Shown one piece after another: positions 32,939 to 41,405 of a stretch of 64,000 nt of DNA. Origin of the DNA: Hyphomicrobiales bacterium (GTDB lineage: Bacteria; Pseudomonadota; Alphaproteobacteria; Rhizobiales; Rhizobiaceae); NCBI GenBank assembly GCA_900469615.1, contig UBYA01000011.1:682001-746000 (forward strand), in the 5' to 3' direction. Position 1 is the first letter of the stretch, and every line of letters begins with the position of its first letter. The notes under the pieces were generated by a model. That model had not been told where the DNA came from, made no database searches, and was given only the letters and a program-made list of their open reading frames with translations. Both the position numbers and the translations under genes were made by a program.

Positions 32939-33916
32939 TCAATGCTCCGGCGGCCAGGATGCGATGGCGCTCATGCCGGGACGCAGGCCCTCGACGGGCT
33001 GGACCGGATTTGCGCGGACCTCGAAGGTACGAAGATCGAAATCCCCCGTCGCCCGTGTTGCGCGCCAGGTCGCATATTGGCCCTGAGCGTTGATTATAGT
33101 CACTTTCACCGCGATCTTCCTGTCGCCGAGCGCAGGCACGGTGACATCGAAAGCGTCGCCGACCTTCAGGCCCTTCAACAGATCTTCGCGAAGGTTGAAG
33201 GTGAACCACGGGTTTTGCAGATCGAGGAGCGAGAAGATCGGAGCGCCAGCCGCGAAATTCTCGCCGAGTTCGGCCACGCGCGTCGTTACCTGGCCGGAAA
33301 TCGGCGCGACGATCCTCAATTCGTGAACGTCGGTCTGCTGCTGGTTGAGCGAAGCCCTTGCCTGCTCCACCTGCGTTGCCGCCAGCGCCTTTTCTTCCTT
33401 GCTCGCGCCGGCCACGGCCAGCTGCAGATTGGCCTCGGCCGACTCGCGCTTGCGGATGGCGGCTTCGAGGTTGCGGGCCGTCTCGTCGACGCGGGACTGT
33501 GTCGATGCTCCTGTCGTGATCAACCTTGCCTGGCGGCCCGCTTCTTCCTGATAGAGCGTGACGTCCGCGGCGGCGGCCGCAAGTTCGGCCTGTCGAGCGG
33601 CGATGGTTTCCGGCCGGGTGCTGTTGACCCTGACGAGATCGGCCTCCGCGACGGCGAGCGCTGCCTCGGACATATGGAGAGCGGCCGTCAGCTGCGGGCT
33701 TTCGAGCTCGGCGATCACTGCGCCGCGCTCGACATTGTCGCCGACATCGGCGTTCAATTTCGCAACGCGGCCTGAAACGCGCGGGCTGATGTCGACTCGA
33801 TTGGCGGAGACTTCGCCCTGGACGATGAGCGGCGGTGGTCTTGTGGCAAACCACAGAAGGACGCCGAGACCAGCCAGGATCAAGATGCCGATCAAAACAC
33901 GAGCTGCTCGCCACAT
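32939..33916 (-). CDS. HlyD-family membrane fusion protein
   Basis: 325 aa. A single N-terminal anchor (residues 6-24), then the barrel/lipoyl stretch VSANRVDISPRVSGRVAKLN, a long coiled-coil hairpin (about 75-200, rich in Ala, Glu and Arg), and the return lipoyl half IVAPISGQVTTRVAELGE. It bridges the inner-membrane permeases to an outer-membrane channel. It starts the three-gene leftward operon; a GGGGGAGA ribosome site precedes the ATG. The ATPase for this system must be supplied from elsewhere. Confidence 0.92.
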   Translation of the reverse strand: MWRAARVLIGILILAGLGVLLWFATRPPPLIVQGEVSANRVDISPRVSGRVAKLNADVGDNVERGAVIAELESPQLTAALHMSEAALAVAEADLVRVNSTRPETIAARQAELAAAAADVTLYQEEAGRQARLITTGASTQSRVDETARNLEAAIRKRESAEANLQLAVAGASKEEKALAATQVEQARASLNQQQTDVHELRIVAPISGQVTTRVAELGENFAAGAPIFSLLDLQNPWFTFNLREDLLKGLKVGDAFDVTVPALGDRKIAVKVTIINAQGQYATWRATRATGDFDLRTFEVRANPVQPVEGLRPGMSAIASWPPEH

Positions 33917-34587
33917 TCCGTCGTCTCCCCCAATCCGTTGTCGAGGCGCATGCCTGGCGACAGCCGTTGTCCGCTATCTTCCGGGGACCGGCGGCGGCTA
34001 TGCGGATGATGGAACGAGGGCGGTTGCCCTCTTCATATCCTCCGGACGATACCGCTCGACCATATCTCCGATGGTCATTGCCGACGGACTGTAGCAGAGG
34101 AAAATAATAAAAGCACTTGCCCCGGTTGCAGCTGGAGAATTCCGCGTGGATTGAAACGAGGCCGCCGGGAGGACGGTGTGTGTTCTCCATGCATCGGTGT
34201 CCGCCAGACGGATGCCGGATTAACTGTTTGCTCTTGACCCCGGTGTATATGGTTCCAGATAGCGCTGATTGCCTGTTCCCTTACTTGAACGGGCAGCAAG
34301 CTTTCGCTTCCCGCTCCACACGTAGTATCGTTCCTTCATGCGGCATCATATTCTCCCGGAAAGTTTGCAAGCACCATGGAATGTCAGTCCGCGTCGACGC
34401 GTCGACGGAATTCCGCTTCAACGCCCGGCCATGGAGATAACCGACATTGCAGGTGCCCTGCCGCGGACCGCCCCGGCGCCTTCCCCGCATGAGGGATTTC
34501 CTGGATCATTTCATGGAGATTGCCCAGGATCTCCTGCCGGCGCCGTTCATGCGGATGCCGGCCCTCTCGTGAAGATCGGGAACGGCG
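33917..34587. other. Intergenic region, no gene supported
   Basis: About 670 bp between the divergent HlyD and GGDEF genes. Short frames have no recognisable domains. A perfect 16-bp palindrome CGTCGACGCGTCGACG lies at 34392-34407; its function is unknown. The stretch probably holds both divergent promoters. Confidence 0.4.
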
Positions 34588-35682
34588 ATGGAAATTGATG
34601 CGCATCTGGTCTCGCTGATCCGCGTCCTGGGGCAGGTGGCCATCATCGTCTACGCCTATTCCTGGGTCATCCGGATCGTCGACCGCGGCCCTTTGAAATC
34701 CGTCGCCGTCGGGCTGCTGTTCGGGTTGATCGGCATGTTATCGATGGCCGACCCGATCCAGTGGATGCCCGGCGTCATCCAGGACGGGCGCTCGATCCTG
34801 CTCGTTCTTGCGCCCATTTATGGTGGCCTTCTGGGAACCGTGGTCGCCGCGGCGATGATGGGCCTGTTTCGTTTCATGGTCGGCGGCGTGGGCGCCATCG
34901 GCGGTGTCGCCGGCATCTTTATCGTTGCGTTCGCGGGTTATATGCTCAGCCTCCTGCCGCGAAAATGGATCGGTACGGGGTGGAAGCGGTCGGCGTTGCT
35001 CGGCCTGGGCACCTGCACATCGCTCGTCGTTCTCGCCTTTCTGCCATGGGCGGTGGTGCGCGAGCTTCTTCTCTCGGCAACGTTGCCGACCGTGGTCGTC
35101 AATATACTCGGCGTCTTTCTTCTTTCGGATCTGCTGGGCCGGGAGCAATATCGCATCGGCATCCAGCGCGCGCTCGAGAATGAAGCGAGCCTCGACCCGC
35201 TGACAAGGCTTCCCAACCGCCGGGTCCTGCAGCGGGAAGGGGATCGCTGCTGCAAGGAAGCGGGCATCCGGCGCATCCCTTTTTCGATCATCATGCTCGA
35301 TATCGATCACTTCAAGAAGATCAACGACAGCTGGGGCCATTCCTTCGGCGATACCGTGCTGGCGCGGGTGGCGGATGTCATCCGGCGGACCGTGCGCAAG
35401 ACCGATATCGCCGCCCGCTATGGCGGGGAAGAAATCGTCGTTCTGCTGCCGAACACCGATCTGCGGGCAGCCGCGACGGTTGCCGAGAAAATCCGCAGGG
35501 ACATCGAAGCGACCGTTTTGATGTTCGGGCAGGAGGCCATCCGCGTCACCGTCAGCATCGGGACCGCCTGCTCGCTGGAGCCGACAACCGATTTCAAGCA
35601 TGTGCTTGAGACAGCCGACAAGGCTCTCTATCGGGCAAAGGCGGCCGGACGAAACCGGGTGGAGCTGGCGGACGCCGCATAG
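34588..35682 (+). CDS. Membrane-bound diguanylate cyclase (GGDEF domain)
   Basis: 364 aa. About five or six membrane segments in residues 10-182, resembling a 5TM-LYT receptor module, then a GGDEF domain (about 200-360). The catalytic motif reads GGEEI (residues 279-283), an accepted active variant in its Glu but unusual in the final Ile; the metal Asp lies in MLDIDHFKKIND. An inhibitory I-site RKTD (270-273) sits five residues before the motif, so product feedback is likely. No EAL domain. It should make cyclic di-GMP in response to a membrane signal. Confidence 0.93.
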   Translation: MEIDAHLVSLIRVLGQVAIIVYAYSWVIRIVDRGPLKSVAVGLLFGLIGMLSMADPIQWMPGVIQDGRSILLVLAPIYGGLLGTVVAAAMMGLFRFMVGGVGAIGGVAGIFIVAFAGYMLSLLPRKWIGTGWKRSALLGLGTCTSLVVLAFLPWAVVRELLLSATLPTVVVNILGVFLLSDLLGREQYRIGIQRALENEASLDPLTRLPNRRVLQREGDRCCKEAGIRRIPFSIIMLDIDHFKKINDSWGHSFGDTVLARVADVIRRTVRKTDIAARYGGEEIVVLLPNTDLRAAATVAEKIRRDIEATVLMFGQEAIRVTVSIGTACSLEPTTDFKHVLETADKALYRAKAAGRNRVELADAA

Positions 35683-35778
35683 GCAGAACGTCGCTTTTCA
35701 TGACCGGCAACGGCAATTCCCGCTTTTTGCTCTCCATGCGTTCTTGACGTCGAGGGGCCTGGCGGAATAACTGAACCC

Positions 35779-36003
35779 GACGGTTCCCCGAGGAAGGCTT
35801 CGAGGGGATTAATAGGGAACACGGTGAGGACGACCCAGGAAGGGCCGAAACCGTGGCTGCCCCCGCAACTGTAAGCGGATTGCCGATCATCCAGGAGTGG
35901 CCACTTGCCGGCCGTCTCCCAGGGCCTTGAGCCATGCCACTGCAAGCGTGCTTGCGGGAAGGCAGATGATCGTCAGATATCCGCGAGCCAGGAGACCTGC
36001 CGT
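35779..36003 (+). promoter_or_regulatory. Cobalamin riboswitch
   Basis: All core elements are present in order: GGTTCCCCG...GGGGATTAATAGGGAAC (P3 region, 35781-35820), ACGGTG, GGCTGCCCCCGCAACTGTAA (about 35854-35873), and the B12 box AGCCAGGAGACCTGCC at 35986-36001. It lies upstream of a BtuFCD-like operon on the same strand. A hairpin CCGGGC-N6-GCCCGG follows at 36022-36039, directly before a ribosome site, so translational control is likely. Confidence 0.95.
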
Positions 36004-36051
36004 CGATCACAATCCAATCAGCCGGGCGGGGATGCCCGGAAGGGACAGAGA

Positions 36052-36099
36052 ATGATTGACCCTGAGCCTTCGACCTTATCCGACCTCTATCGGCCTTGA
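36052..36099 (+). CDS. 15-codon ORF after the cobalamin riboswitch
   Basis: ATG to TGA encoding MIDPEPSTLSDLYRP. It has a good AAGGGACAGAG ribosome site immediately after the hairpin at 36022-36039. It ends 84 bp before the receptor ATG, and directly at the in-frame TTG (36100) of the receptor frame. It may be a leader peptide through which riboswitch control is relayed by translational coupling, or a remnant. No signal peptide and no known domain. Confidence 0.4.
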   Translation: MIDPEPSTLSDLYRP

Positions 36100-36183
36100 T
36101 TGGGATCTTCGCAACCGGCGGCGGTTTTTCTCGGCGCGGTCGCGCTGACGCTGCTCCGTATTCCTATCCTATCGAGATCTCCC

Positions 36184-37200
36184 ATGCGCCATTTTTTGAC
36201 GATCGCTACATTTGCACTCGGCTTGACCGGGTTTGCCGCGTCCGGCTTCGCCGCAACGCAATATCCCCTCACCATCAACAATTGCGGCCAGAAGATCACC
36301 TTCGAGAAGGCGCCGGCCAAGATCGTTTCGATCGGGCAGGGCATGACCGAAATCCTGCTGTCGCTCGGCCTTGCCGACAAGATTGCGGGAACGGCCGTCT
36401 GGGTCGGCCCGGTCCTGCCGCAATACGCCGAAGCCAACAGCAAGATCCCGCGCCTTGCCGACAACGATCCGAGCTTTGAGTCCGTCGTCGGCAAGGAGCC
36501 GGATCTGGTCGCCGCCGAATTCGAATGGCACGTCGGCCCGCAGGGCGCCGTCGGCAAGCGTGAGCAGTTTTCCGCGCTTGGCATCAACACCTATATCGCG
36601 CCGACGGATTGCGTCGCCAAGGTCAATACGGATGGCGGCGACGGCGTGCGCAAGGAGCTGTTCACGATGGATCTGGTCTACCAGGAGATCGATGAGCTCG
36701 CGCAGATCTTCGACGTCAAGGATCGCGGCGATGCGCTGATCGCCGACCTGAAGACGCGAGAAGCGAATGCGGTCGCCTCGATCGCCGGCGCGAGATCCAA
36801 GGATCTGCCGATCGTGTTCTGGTTCTCCAGTAAGGAGGTCAACGGCGATGCCTATATTGCCGGCAAGAACAGCGCGCCGGCCTATATCCTGAAGACGCTC
36901 GGCGCCAGGAATGTCGTGACGACCGAGGAGGAATGGCCGCTGGTCGGCTGGGAAACGATCGCACAGGCCAATCCGGCCGTCATCGTCATCGCGACGATGG
37001 ATCGCCGCCGCTATGCGGCCGACGATCCGAAGGTGAAGCTCGACTTCCTTGAGAAGGACCCGGTCACGAGCGAGCTCGATGCCGTCAAGAACAAGCATTT
37101 CGTCATGATGGATGCGCAATCGATGAACCCGACCATCCGGACCATCGACGGCATCGAAATATTGGCCAAGGGCATCAAGTCCTTCGGCCTGGCACAGTAA
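36184..37200 (+). CDS. Periplasmic binding protein of B12-regulated importer (BtuF-like)
   Basis: 338 aa with a signal peptide (MRHFLTIATFALGLTGFAAS, cleaved near GFAAT). FepB/BtuF-class receptor: TINNCGQKITFEKAPAKIV, DNDPSFESVVGKEPDLVAAE, and VVIV-type end segment KNKHFVMMDAQSMNPTIRTI. The start at 36184 gives the signal peptide; the frame is open back to a TTG at 36100. It lies under a cobalamin riboswitch, so cobalamin or a related corrinoid is the likely ligand, although cobalt- or iron-chelate uptake by such operons cannot be excluded. Confidence 0.88.
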   Translation: MRHFLTIATFALGLTGFAASGFAATQYPLTINNCGQKITFEKAPAKIVSIGQGMTEILLSLGLADKIAGTAVWVGPVLPQYAEANSKIPRLADNDPSFESVVGKEPDLVAAEFEWHVGPQGAVGKREQFSALGINTYIAPTDCVAKVNTDGGDGVRKELFTMDLVYQEIDELAQIFDVKDRGDALIADLKTREANAVASIAGARSKDLPIVFWFSSKEVNGDAYIAGKNSAPAYILKTLGARNVVTTEEEWPLVGWETIAQANPAVIVIATMDRRRYAADDPKVKLDFLEKDPVTSELDAVKNKHFVMMDAQSMNPTIRTIDGIEILAKGIKSFGLAQ

Positions 37201-37201
37201 A

Positions 37202-38239
37202 TTGCGCCTGTTTTCAAGATGGCGGTCATGGTGGGCACTTCCGGTGCTTATCATGGCTGCGCTCGTGCTTCTGGCCTTCATGATCAGTCTCGCCGTGTCC
37301 ATCGGCGAGATTTCGATCCCGTTGTCGACGACGGCCAAGGCCGTGTCGAACCGGCTGTTCGGGACGCAGTTCGAGCTTAGCCGGATCCATCAGGGCATCG
37401 TCTGGGATTATCGCCTCAGTCGTGCGCTGGTCGCCGCAAGCGCCGGCGCGTCGCTGGCGTTGAGCGGGGCGGTGTTGCAGGCGCTGCTGCGCAATCCGCT
37501 TGCCGAGCCCTATGTGCTCGGCATTTCCGCCGGCGCGTCCACGGGGGCGGTCTGCATCATGATCCTCGGCCTCGGTTACGGGATCGTGGGTCTTTCCACC
37601 GGCGCCTTTCTCGGCGCGGTCGCGGCTTTTCTGTTTGTCGGCCTGCTCGCGGCAGGCGTCGGCGGCACGAGCGAGCGTATCATTCTATGCGGTGTCGCCG
37701 GTTCGCAGCTTTTCAATGCGCTTACCTCCTATATCGTCACCACCTCGGCCAATGCCGAGCAGGCAAGAGGCGTCATGTTCTGGCTGCTCGGTTCCATGAG
37801 CGGCGTGCGCTGGCCGGACGTTTATCTTTCGGGGCCGGTCGCCATCCTCGGGTTTGCGGTCTGCATGGCGCATGTCCGCGTTCTCGATGCCTTTGTCTTC
37901 GGCACGGATGCCGCCGCCTCGCTCGGAATTGCCGTGCGGCGGGCCCAGATCGTCCTGCTCGGCGCGACGGCCTTCATGACGGCTGCGGTCGTCAGCATCG
38001 TCGGGTCGATCGGTTTCGTTGGCCTCGTCATTCCACATGCGGCCCGCTTTGCGGTCGGCCCGGGCCACGACCGGCTGCTGCCGGTGGCGGCGCTGAGCGG
38101 CGCCATCTTCATGGTCGGCGCGGATATCATTTCGAGGATCATCATACCCCAGCAGATCTTGCCGATCGGCGTGGTCACGGCATTGTTCGGCGCTCCGGCC
38201 TTCGCAATCATTCTCTATCGTGCCCGGAGGACGGCATGA
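37202..38239 (+). CDS. FecCD/BtuC-family permease of B12-regulated importer
   Basis: 345 aa from a TTG start one base after the receptor stop; the first in-frame ATG is at 37253 and would remove part of the first membrane segment. About ten membrane segments. Landmarks WDYRLSRALVAASAGASLAL, LLRNPLAEPYVLGISAGAST, SIGFVGLVIPHAARF and ILPIGVVTALFGAPAFAIIL. A single permease gene implies a homodimer, as in BtuCD, in contrast to the two-permease system at 26.8-28.8 kb. It overlaps the ATPase start. Confidence 0.92.
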   Translation: MRLFSRWRSWWALPVLIMAALVLLAFMISLAVSIGEISIPLSTTAKAVSNRLFGTQFELSRIHQGIVWDYRLSRALVAASAGASLALSGAVLQALLRNPLAEPYVLGISAGASTGAVCIMILGLGYGIVGLSTGAFLGAVAAFLFVGLLAAGVGGTSERIILCGVAGSQLFNALTSYIVTTSANAEQARGVMFWLLGSMSGVRWPDVYLSGPVAILGFAVCMAHVRVLDAFVFGTDAAASLGIAVRRAQIVLLGATAFMTAAVVSIVGSIGFVGLVIPHAARFAVGPGHDRLLPVAALSGAIFMVGADIISRIIIPQQILPIGVVTALFGAPAFAIILYRARRTA

Positions 38240-39000
38240 GCATCGCAGTCGATACGGTGACATTTGCTGCCGGTAATACGTTGATCGTCAACGGCGTCAG
38301 CCTGAGGGTCGAAAAGGGCAAGGTCCTTGGCCTTCTCGGGCCGAATGGCTCCGGAAAATCCAGCCTGCTGCGGCTGATCTGCCGGTTGCGAAAGGTCAGG
38401 AGCGGCGTCATCCGGCTTGGCGGCAGCGATATCGCCTCGATCTCGCGCGGGGATATCGCCCGCCGCATCGCGCTCGTCGAACAGCAGGCGACGACCGACA
38501 CCCAGGTCACGGTGATGGACGTCGTGCGCCTCGGTCGCACGCCGTATCGCGGTCCGCTGTCATCGTGGAGCGCGGGCGACGATGCCGCGGTCTCGGAAGC
38601 GCTTGCCCGCGTCGGCATGCGGGATCGCGCCGCGCAGTCATGGCAGACCCTGTCCGGCGGCGAACGGCAGCGTGTCCATATCGCCAGGGCGCTTGCCCAG
38701 ACTCCGAGCGAACTGCTGCTCGACGAGCCGACCAATCATCTCGATATCCAGCATCAGCTCGACATTCTCGGTCTCGTCTCCAGGCTCGATGTGACCTCCA
38801 TCGTCGCGCTGCACGATCTCAATCTGGCGGCCATGTTCTGCGACCAACTCGCCGTGTTGCAGAAAGGCGAGGTGGTCGCCGCCGGCCCGCCGGAACAGGT
38901 CCTGACGCAGGAGCTGATCGCGCGGGTTTTCGGCGTGCGCGCGCATGTCCAGAAATCCTCCGTGCACGGTCGCTGCAACATTCAGTATATGGCGGACTGA
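38236..39000 (+). CDS. ABC ATPase of B12-regulated importer (BtuD/FepC-like)
   Basis: 254 aa. Walker A GPNGSGKSS near residues 35-43, signature LSGGERQRVHIARAL, Walker B ELLLDEPTNHLDI, switch His in ALHDLNLAA. The start overlaps the permease stop as ATGA. It is the last gene of the riboswitch-led operon; no cobalamin synthesis gene follows. Confidence 0.93.
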   Translation: MSIAVDTVTFAAGNTLIVNGVSLRVEKGKVLGLLGPNGSGKSSLLRLICRLRKVRSGVIRLGGSDIASISRGDIARRIALVEQQATTDTQVTVMDVVRLGRTPYRGPLSSWSAGDDAAVSEALARVGMRDRAAQSWQTLSGGERQRVHIARALAQTPSELLLDEPTNHLDIQHQLDILGLVSRLDVTSIVALHDLNLAAMFCDQLAVLQKGEVVAAGPPEQVLTQELIARVFGVRAHVQKSSVHGRCNIQYMAD

Positions 39001-39129
39001 TGTCACGGCAGGCGCTCGTCAATACGGCGTCGGCGGCGGGAGCATGCAAAGGCGGAAGGCCACGCCGCGATCGTTCGGAATTGCGGAAAAACAAGTTGAT
39101 GCGGGCATGCGATTTCATGCGGAATCGTT

Positions 39130-40251
39130 TCAGTTCAACCTGTGGCGGAACATCCATGCGGCGATCGGCATCGTTACTGCGGCGATGGCGACCAGCGCCA
39201 GCATGTCCGGAAGCAGCGTATCGATGCCCGCGCCTTCGAGATAGACGTTGCGGGTAATGCTGATCGCATATTTCAGCGGATTGATCATCGTCGCATATTG
39301 CAGAATTTCCGGCATGTTGTCCGTCGGCGACATCAGCCCGGACAGCAGCATGAACGGCATCAGGAAGACGAAGCACAGGATCATCGCCTGCTGCATGTTG
39401 GCCGCGATTGACGACAGAAACAGCCCGAAGCCGATGGCCGCGGCAAGGAAAAGGCTTAGCCCCAGATAAAGCGTGAGAAAGGAGCCTGCAAACGGGATAT
39501 GGAACCAGAACAACGCCACCAGCAGGATCGTGGTTGCCTGCGTGATGCCGACGATCATCGACGGCACGGCCTTGCCGATCATGATCTCGGTCGGCGTGAA
39601 CGGGGCGACCAGCAGCTGGTCGAAGGTTCCTTCCTCGCGTTCGCGGGCAACGGACATGGCGGTCAGCATCATCGTCATCAGCATGGTGATCGTCCCGATG
39701 AGCGAGGGCACCATGCTCCACCGCGTTTCCAGTTGCGGGTTGTACCATGCGCGGGTCGTGACCTGCACGCCGCTGCCGGTACTTCCCTTCTGCGCGAGCC
39801 AGTTTGATGCGAAGTCACTGACGATCGTATTGGCGTAGCCCTGGGCGATGCCGCTCGTGTTGGAATTCCTGCCGTCCGCGACGATCTGCACCGTGCCGGA
39901 GGTGCCGGCCTCCAGTTGTCTTTCGAAATCATGCTCGATGACGACGATCAGGAGCACCTGCTTGGTATCGAGCAGCCTGACGGCCTGGCCGGTCTGTGCC
40001 AGCGTCGCCGCCCGTTCGAAGATGCCCGATCCCTCCAGCTTCGCGACCAGGTCCCTCGATGCCGTCGTTCTGTCCTGATCGACGAGCGCATAGGGGACGG
40101 TATTGAGGTCATAGGTGGCGGCATAGCCGAAGATCAGGCATTGAAGGATAGGCGGGATGACAAGGCTTGCCCGGCTTCTCGGGTCCTTCAGGATCACGAG
40201 GAGCTCCTTGCGGATCAGGGTTGCGATGCGCAGAAGCGATGCGATCAGCAT
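39130..40251 (-). CDS. ABC-2 type permease (YbhR-like)
   Basis: 373 aa. N-terminal segment near residues 25-45, periplasmic domain to about 175, then five or six membrane segments. The conserved ABC-2 stretch AREREEGTFDQLLVAPFTPTEIMIGK (written here by its ends: AREREEGTF and TEIMIGK) marks the cytoplasmic coupling helix. Start at 40251 follows the previous permease stop by 2 bp. It closes the four-gene exporter operon: HlyD, double ATPase, permease, permease. Confidence 0.91.
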   Translation of the reverse strand: MLIASLLRIATLIRKELLVILKDPRSRASLVIPPILQCLIFGYAATYDLNTVPYALVDQDRTTASRDLVAKLEGSGIFERAATLAQTGQAVRLLDTKQVLLIVVIEHDFERQLEAGTSGTVQIVADGRNSNTSGIAQGYANTIVSDFASNWLAQKGSTGSGVQVTTRAWYNPQLETRWSMVPSLIGTITMLMTMMLTAMSVAREREEGTFDQLLVAPFTPTEIMIGKAVPSMIVGITQATTILLVALFWFHIPFAGSFLTLYLGLSLFLAAAIGFGLFLSSIAANMQQAMILCFVFLMPFMLLSGLMSPTDNMPEILQYATMINPLKYAISITRNVYLEGAGIDTLLPDMLALVAIAAVTMPIAAWMFRHRLN

Positions 40252-40253
40252 GG

Positions 40254-41405
40254 TCAGGCGATCCTCTTGCGCGTCATTCGCACGGCGAGCGCCAGAAGCG
40301 CCGTGGCCATGCCGGCCAGAACGGCGGCGTTGGGCAGGATGACGCTCCATATATTGCCGGCGAGAAACAGGGTCTGCAGAAGGGTGACGAAATACCGGCC
40401 CGGAAAGATGTAGGTGACGATCTGCACGGCCCAGGGCATGCTCCGGGGATCGAACATGAAGCCCGAAAGCATCATGGCCGGCAGGAATGTGGCGAGCACG
40501 GTGATCTGGCTCGCGATGAACTGGCTCTTCGTGACCGAAGATATGGCCAGGCCGAGCCCGAGTGCAACCAGAAGGTAGAGCATGGATACGACCGTGAGGA
40601 CCAGCAGCGATCCTCGAAGCGGGACGCCGAAGAGGAGCCTGCTGCCGACGACGCAGAGCGCGAGCCCGGCAAGCCCCAGGAGAAAATAGGGAACGGTCTT
40701 GCCGAGCAGGATTTCGCTCGAGCGGACGGGCGTCACGAACAAGGCCTCGAAAGTGCCGCGCTCCCATTCCCGCGCCATGACGAGGGCCGTAAGGAGGGCG
40801 CCGATCAAGGTCATGACGAGAACGACGAGGCCGGGCACGAGGAAATAGCTGCTGTCGTTGGCTTCGTTGAACCACAGGCGGGATTGGATCGTCACGCCGG
40901 CGCCGTTCGATATCGCACCGCGCGCCGCTTCCTTGGCGGCCCATATGCCGACCGCCGCCTGGGCATAGCTCAACGAAATGCGCGCGGTGTTCGCATCGCT
41001 GCCATTGACGACGATCTGGACCTCACCATTGCCCGATGCCGCCTTGCGCGCGAAATCCGGGGGAATGCGCAGGATTGCCCGGACCTGCGAGGCCAGAAGC
41101 ATTTCTTCGGCTTCGGCCATCGTTTTGACGGGCTTCGGCGAGAAGTAGCTGGAAAGCTCGAAGGCCGAGGCCAGTCCGCGCGCCTCGGCCGAGTTCTCTT
41201 CCATGACGATGGCGACGGGAACGTTCCTGACGTCGAGATTGATGCCGTATCCGAACAGGATCAGCAGCGCCACCGGCATGACGATGCCGATCGCAATGCT
41301 GCTAGGGTCCCTCAGGAGCTGCCACGTCTCCTTGCGGACGAGGGCGCGTATGCGGCGCAAGGCGGCGCGCAATCCCTGGCCTGGCCTGTCGACGGGCTCG
41401 TTCAT
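40254..41405 (-). CDS. ABC-2 type permease (YbhS-like)
   Basis: 383 aa, same topology as the neighbour. The coupling stretch AREWERGTFEALFVTPVRSS and GKTVPYFLLG are clear. Its ATG overlaps the stop of the ATPase gene by 4 bp. The pair of permeases probably forms a heterodimer driven by the two-domain ATPase. Confidence 0.91.
   Translation of the reverse strand: MNEPVDRPGQGLRAALRRIRALVRKETWQLLRDPSSIAIGIVMPVALLILFGYGINLDVRNVPVAIVMEENSAEARGLASAFELSSYFSPKPVKTMAEAEEMLLASQVRAILRIPPDFARKAASGNGEVQIVVNGSDANTARISLSYAQAAVGIWAAKEAARGAISNGAGVTIQSRLWFNEANDSSYFLVPGLVVLVMTLIGALLTALVMAREWERGTFEALFVTPVRSSEILLGKTVPYFLLGLAGLALCVVGSRLLFGVPLRGSLLVLTVVSMLYLLVALGLGLAISSVTKSQFIASQITVLATFLPAMMLSGFMFDPRSMPWAVQIVTYIFPGRYFVTLLQTLFLAGNIWSVILPNAAVLAGMATALLALAVRMTRKRIA

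Noticed and set aside
34392..34407. 16-bp palindrome CGTCGACGCGTCGACG as an operator
   Set aside because: It is a perfect palindrome but single and made of a simple CGTCGACG tandem, with no regulator gene near enough to assign it, so it is only noted in the intergenic entry.
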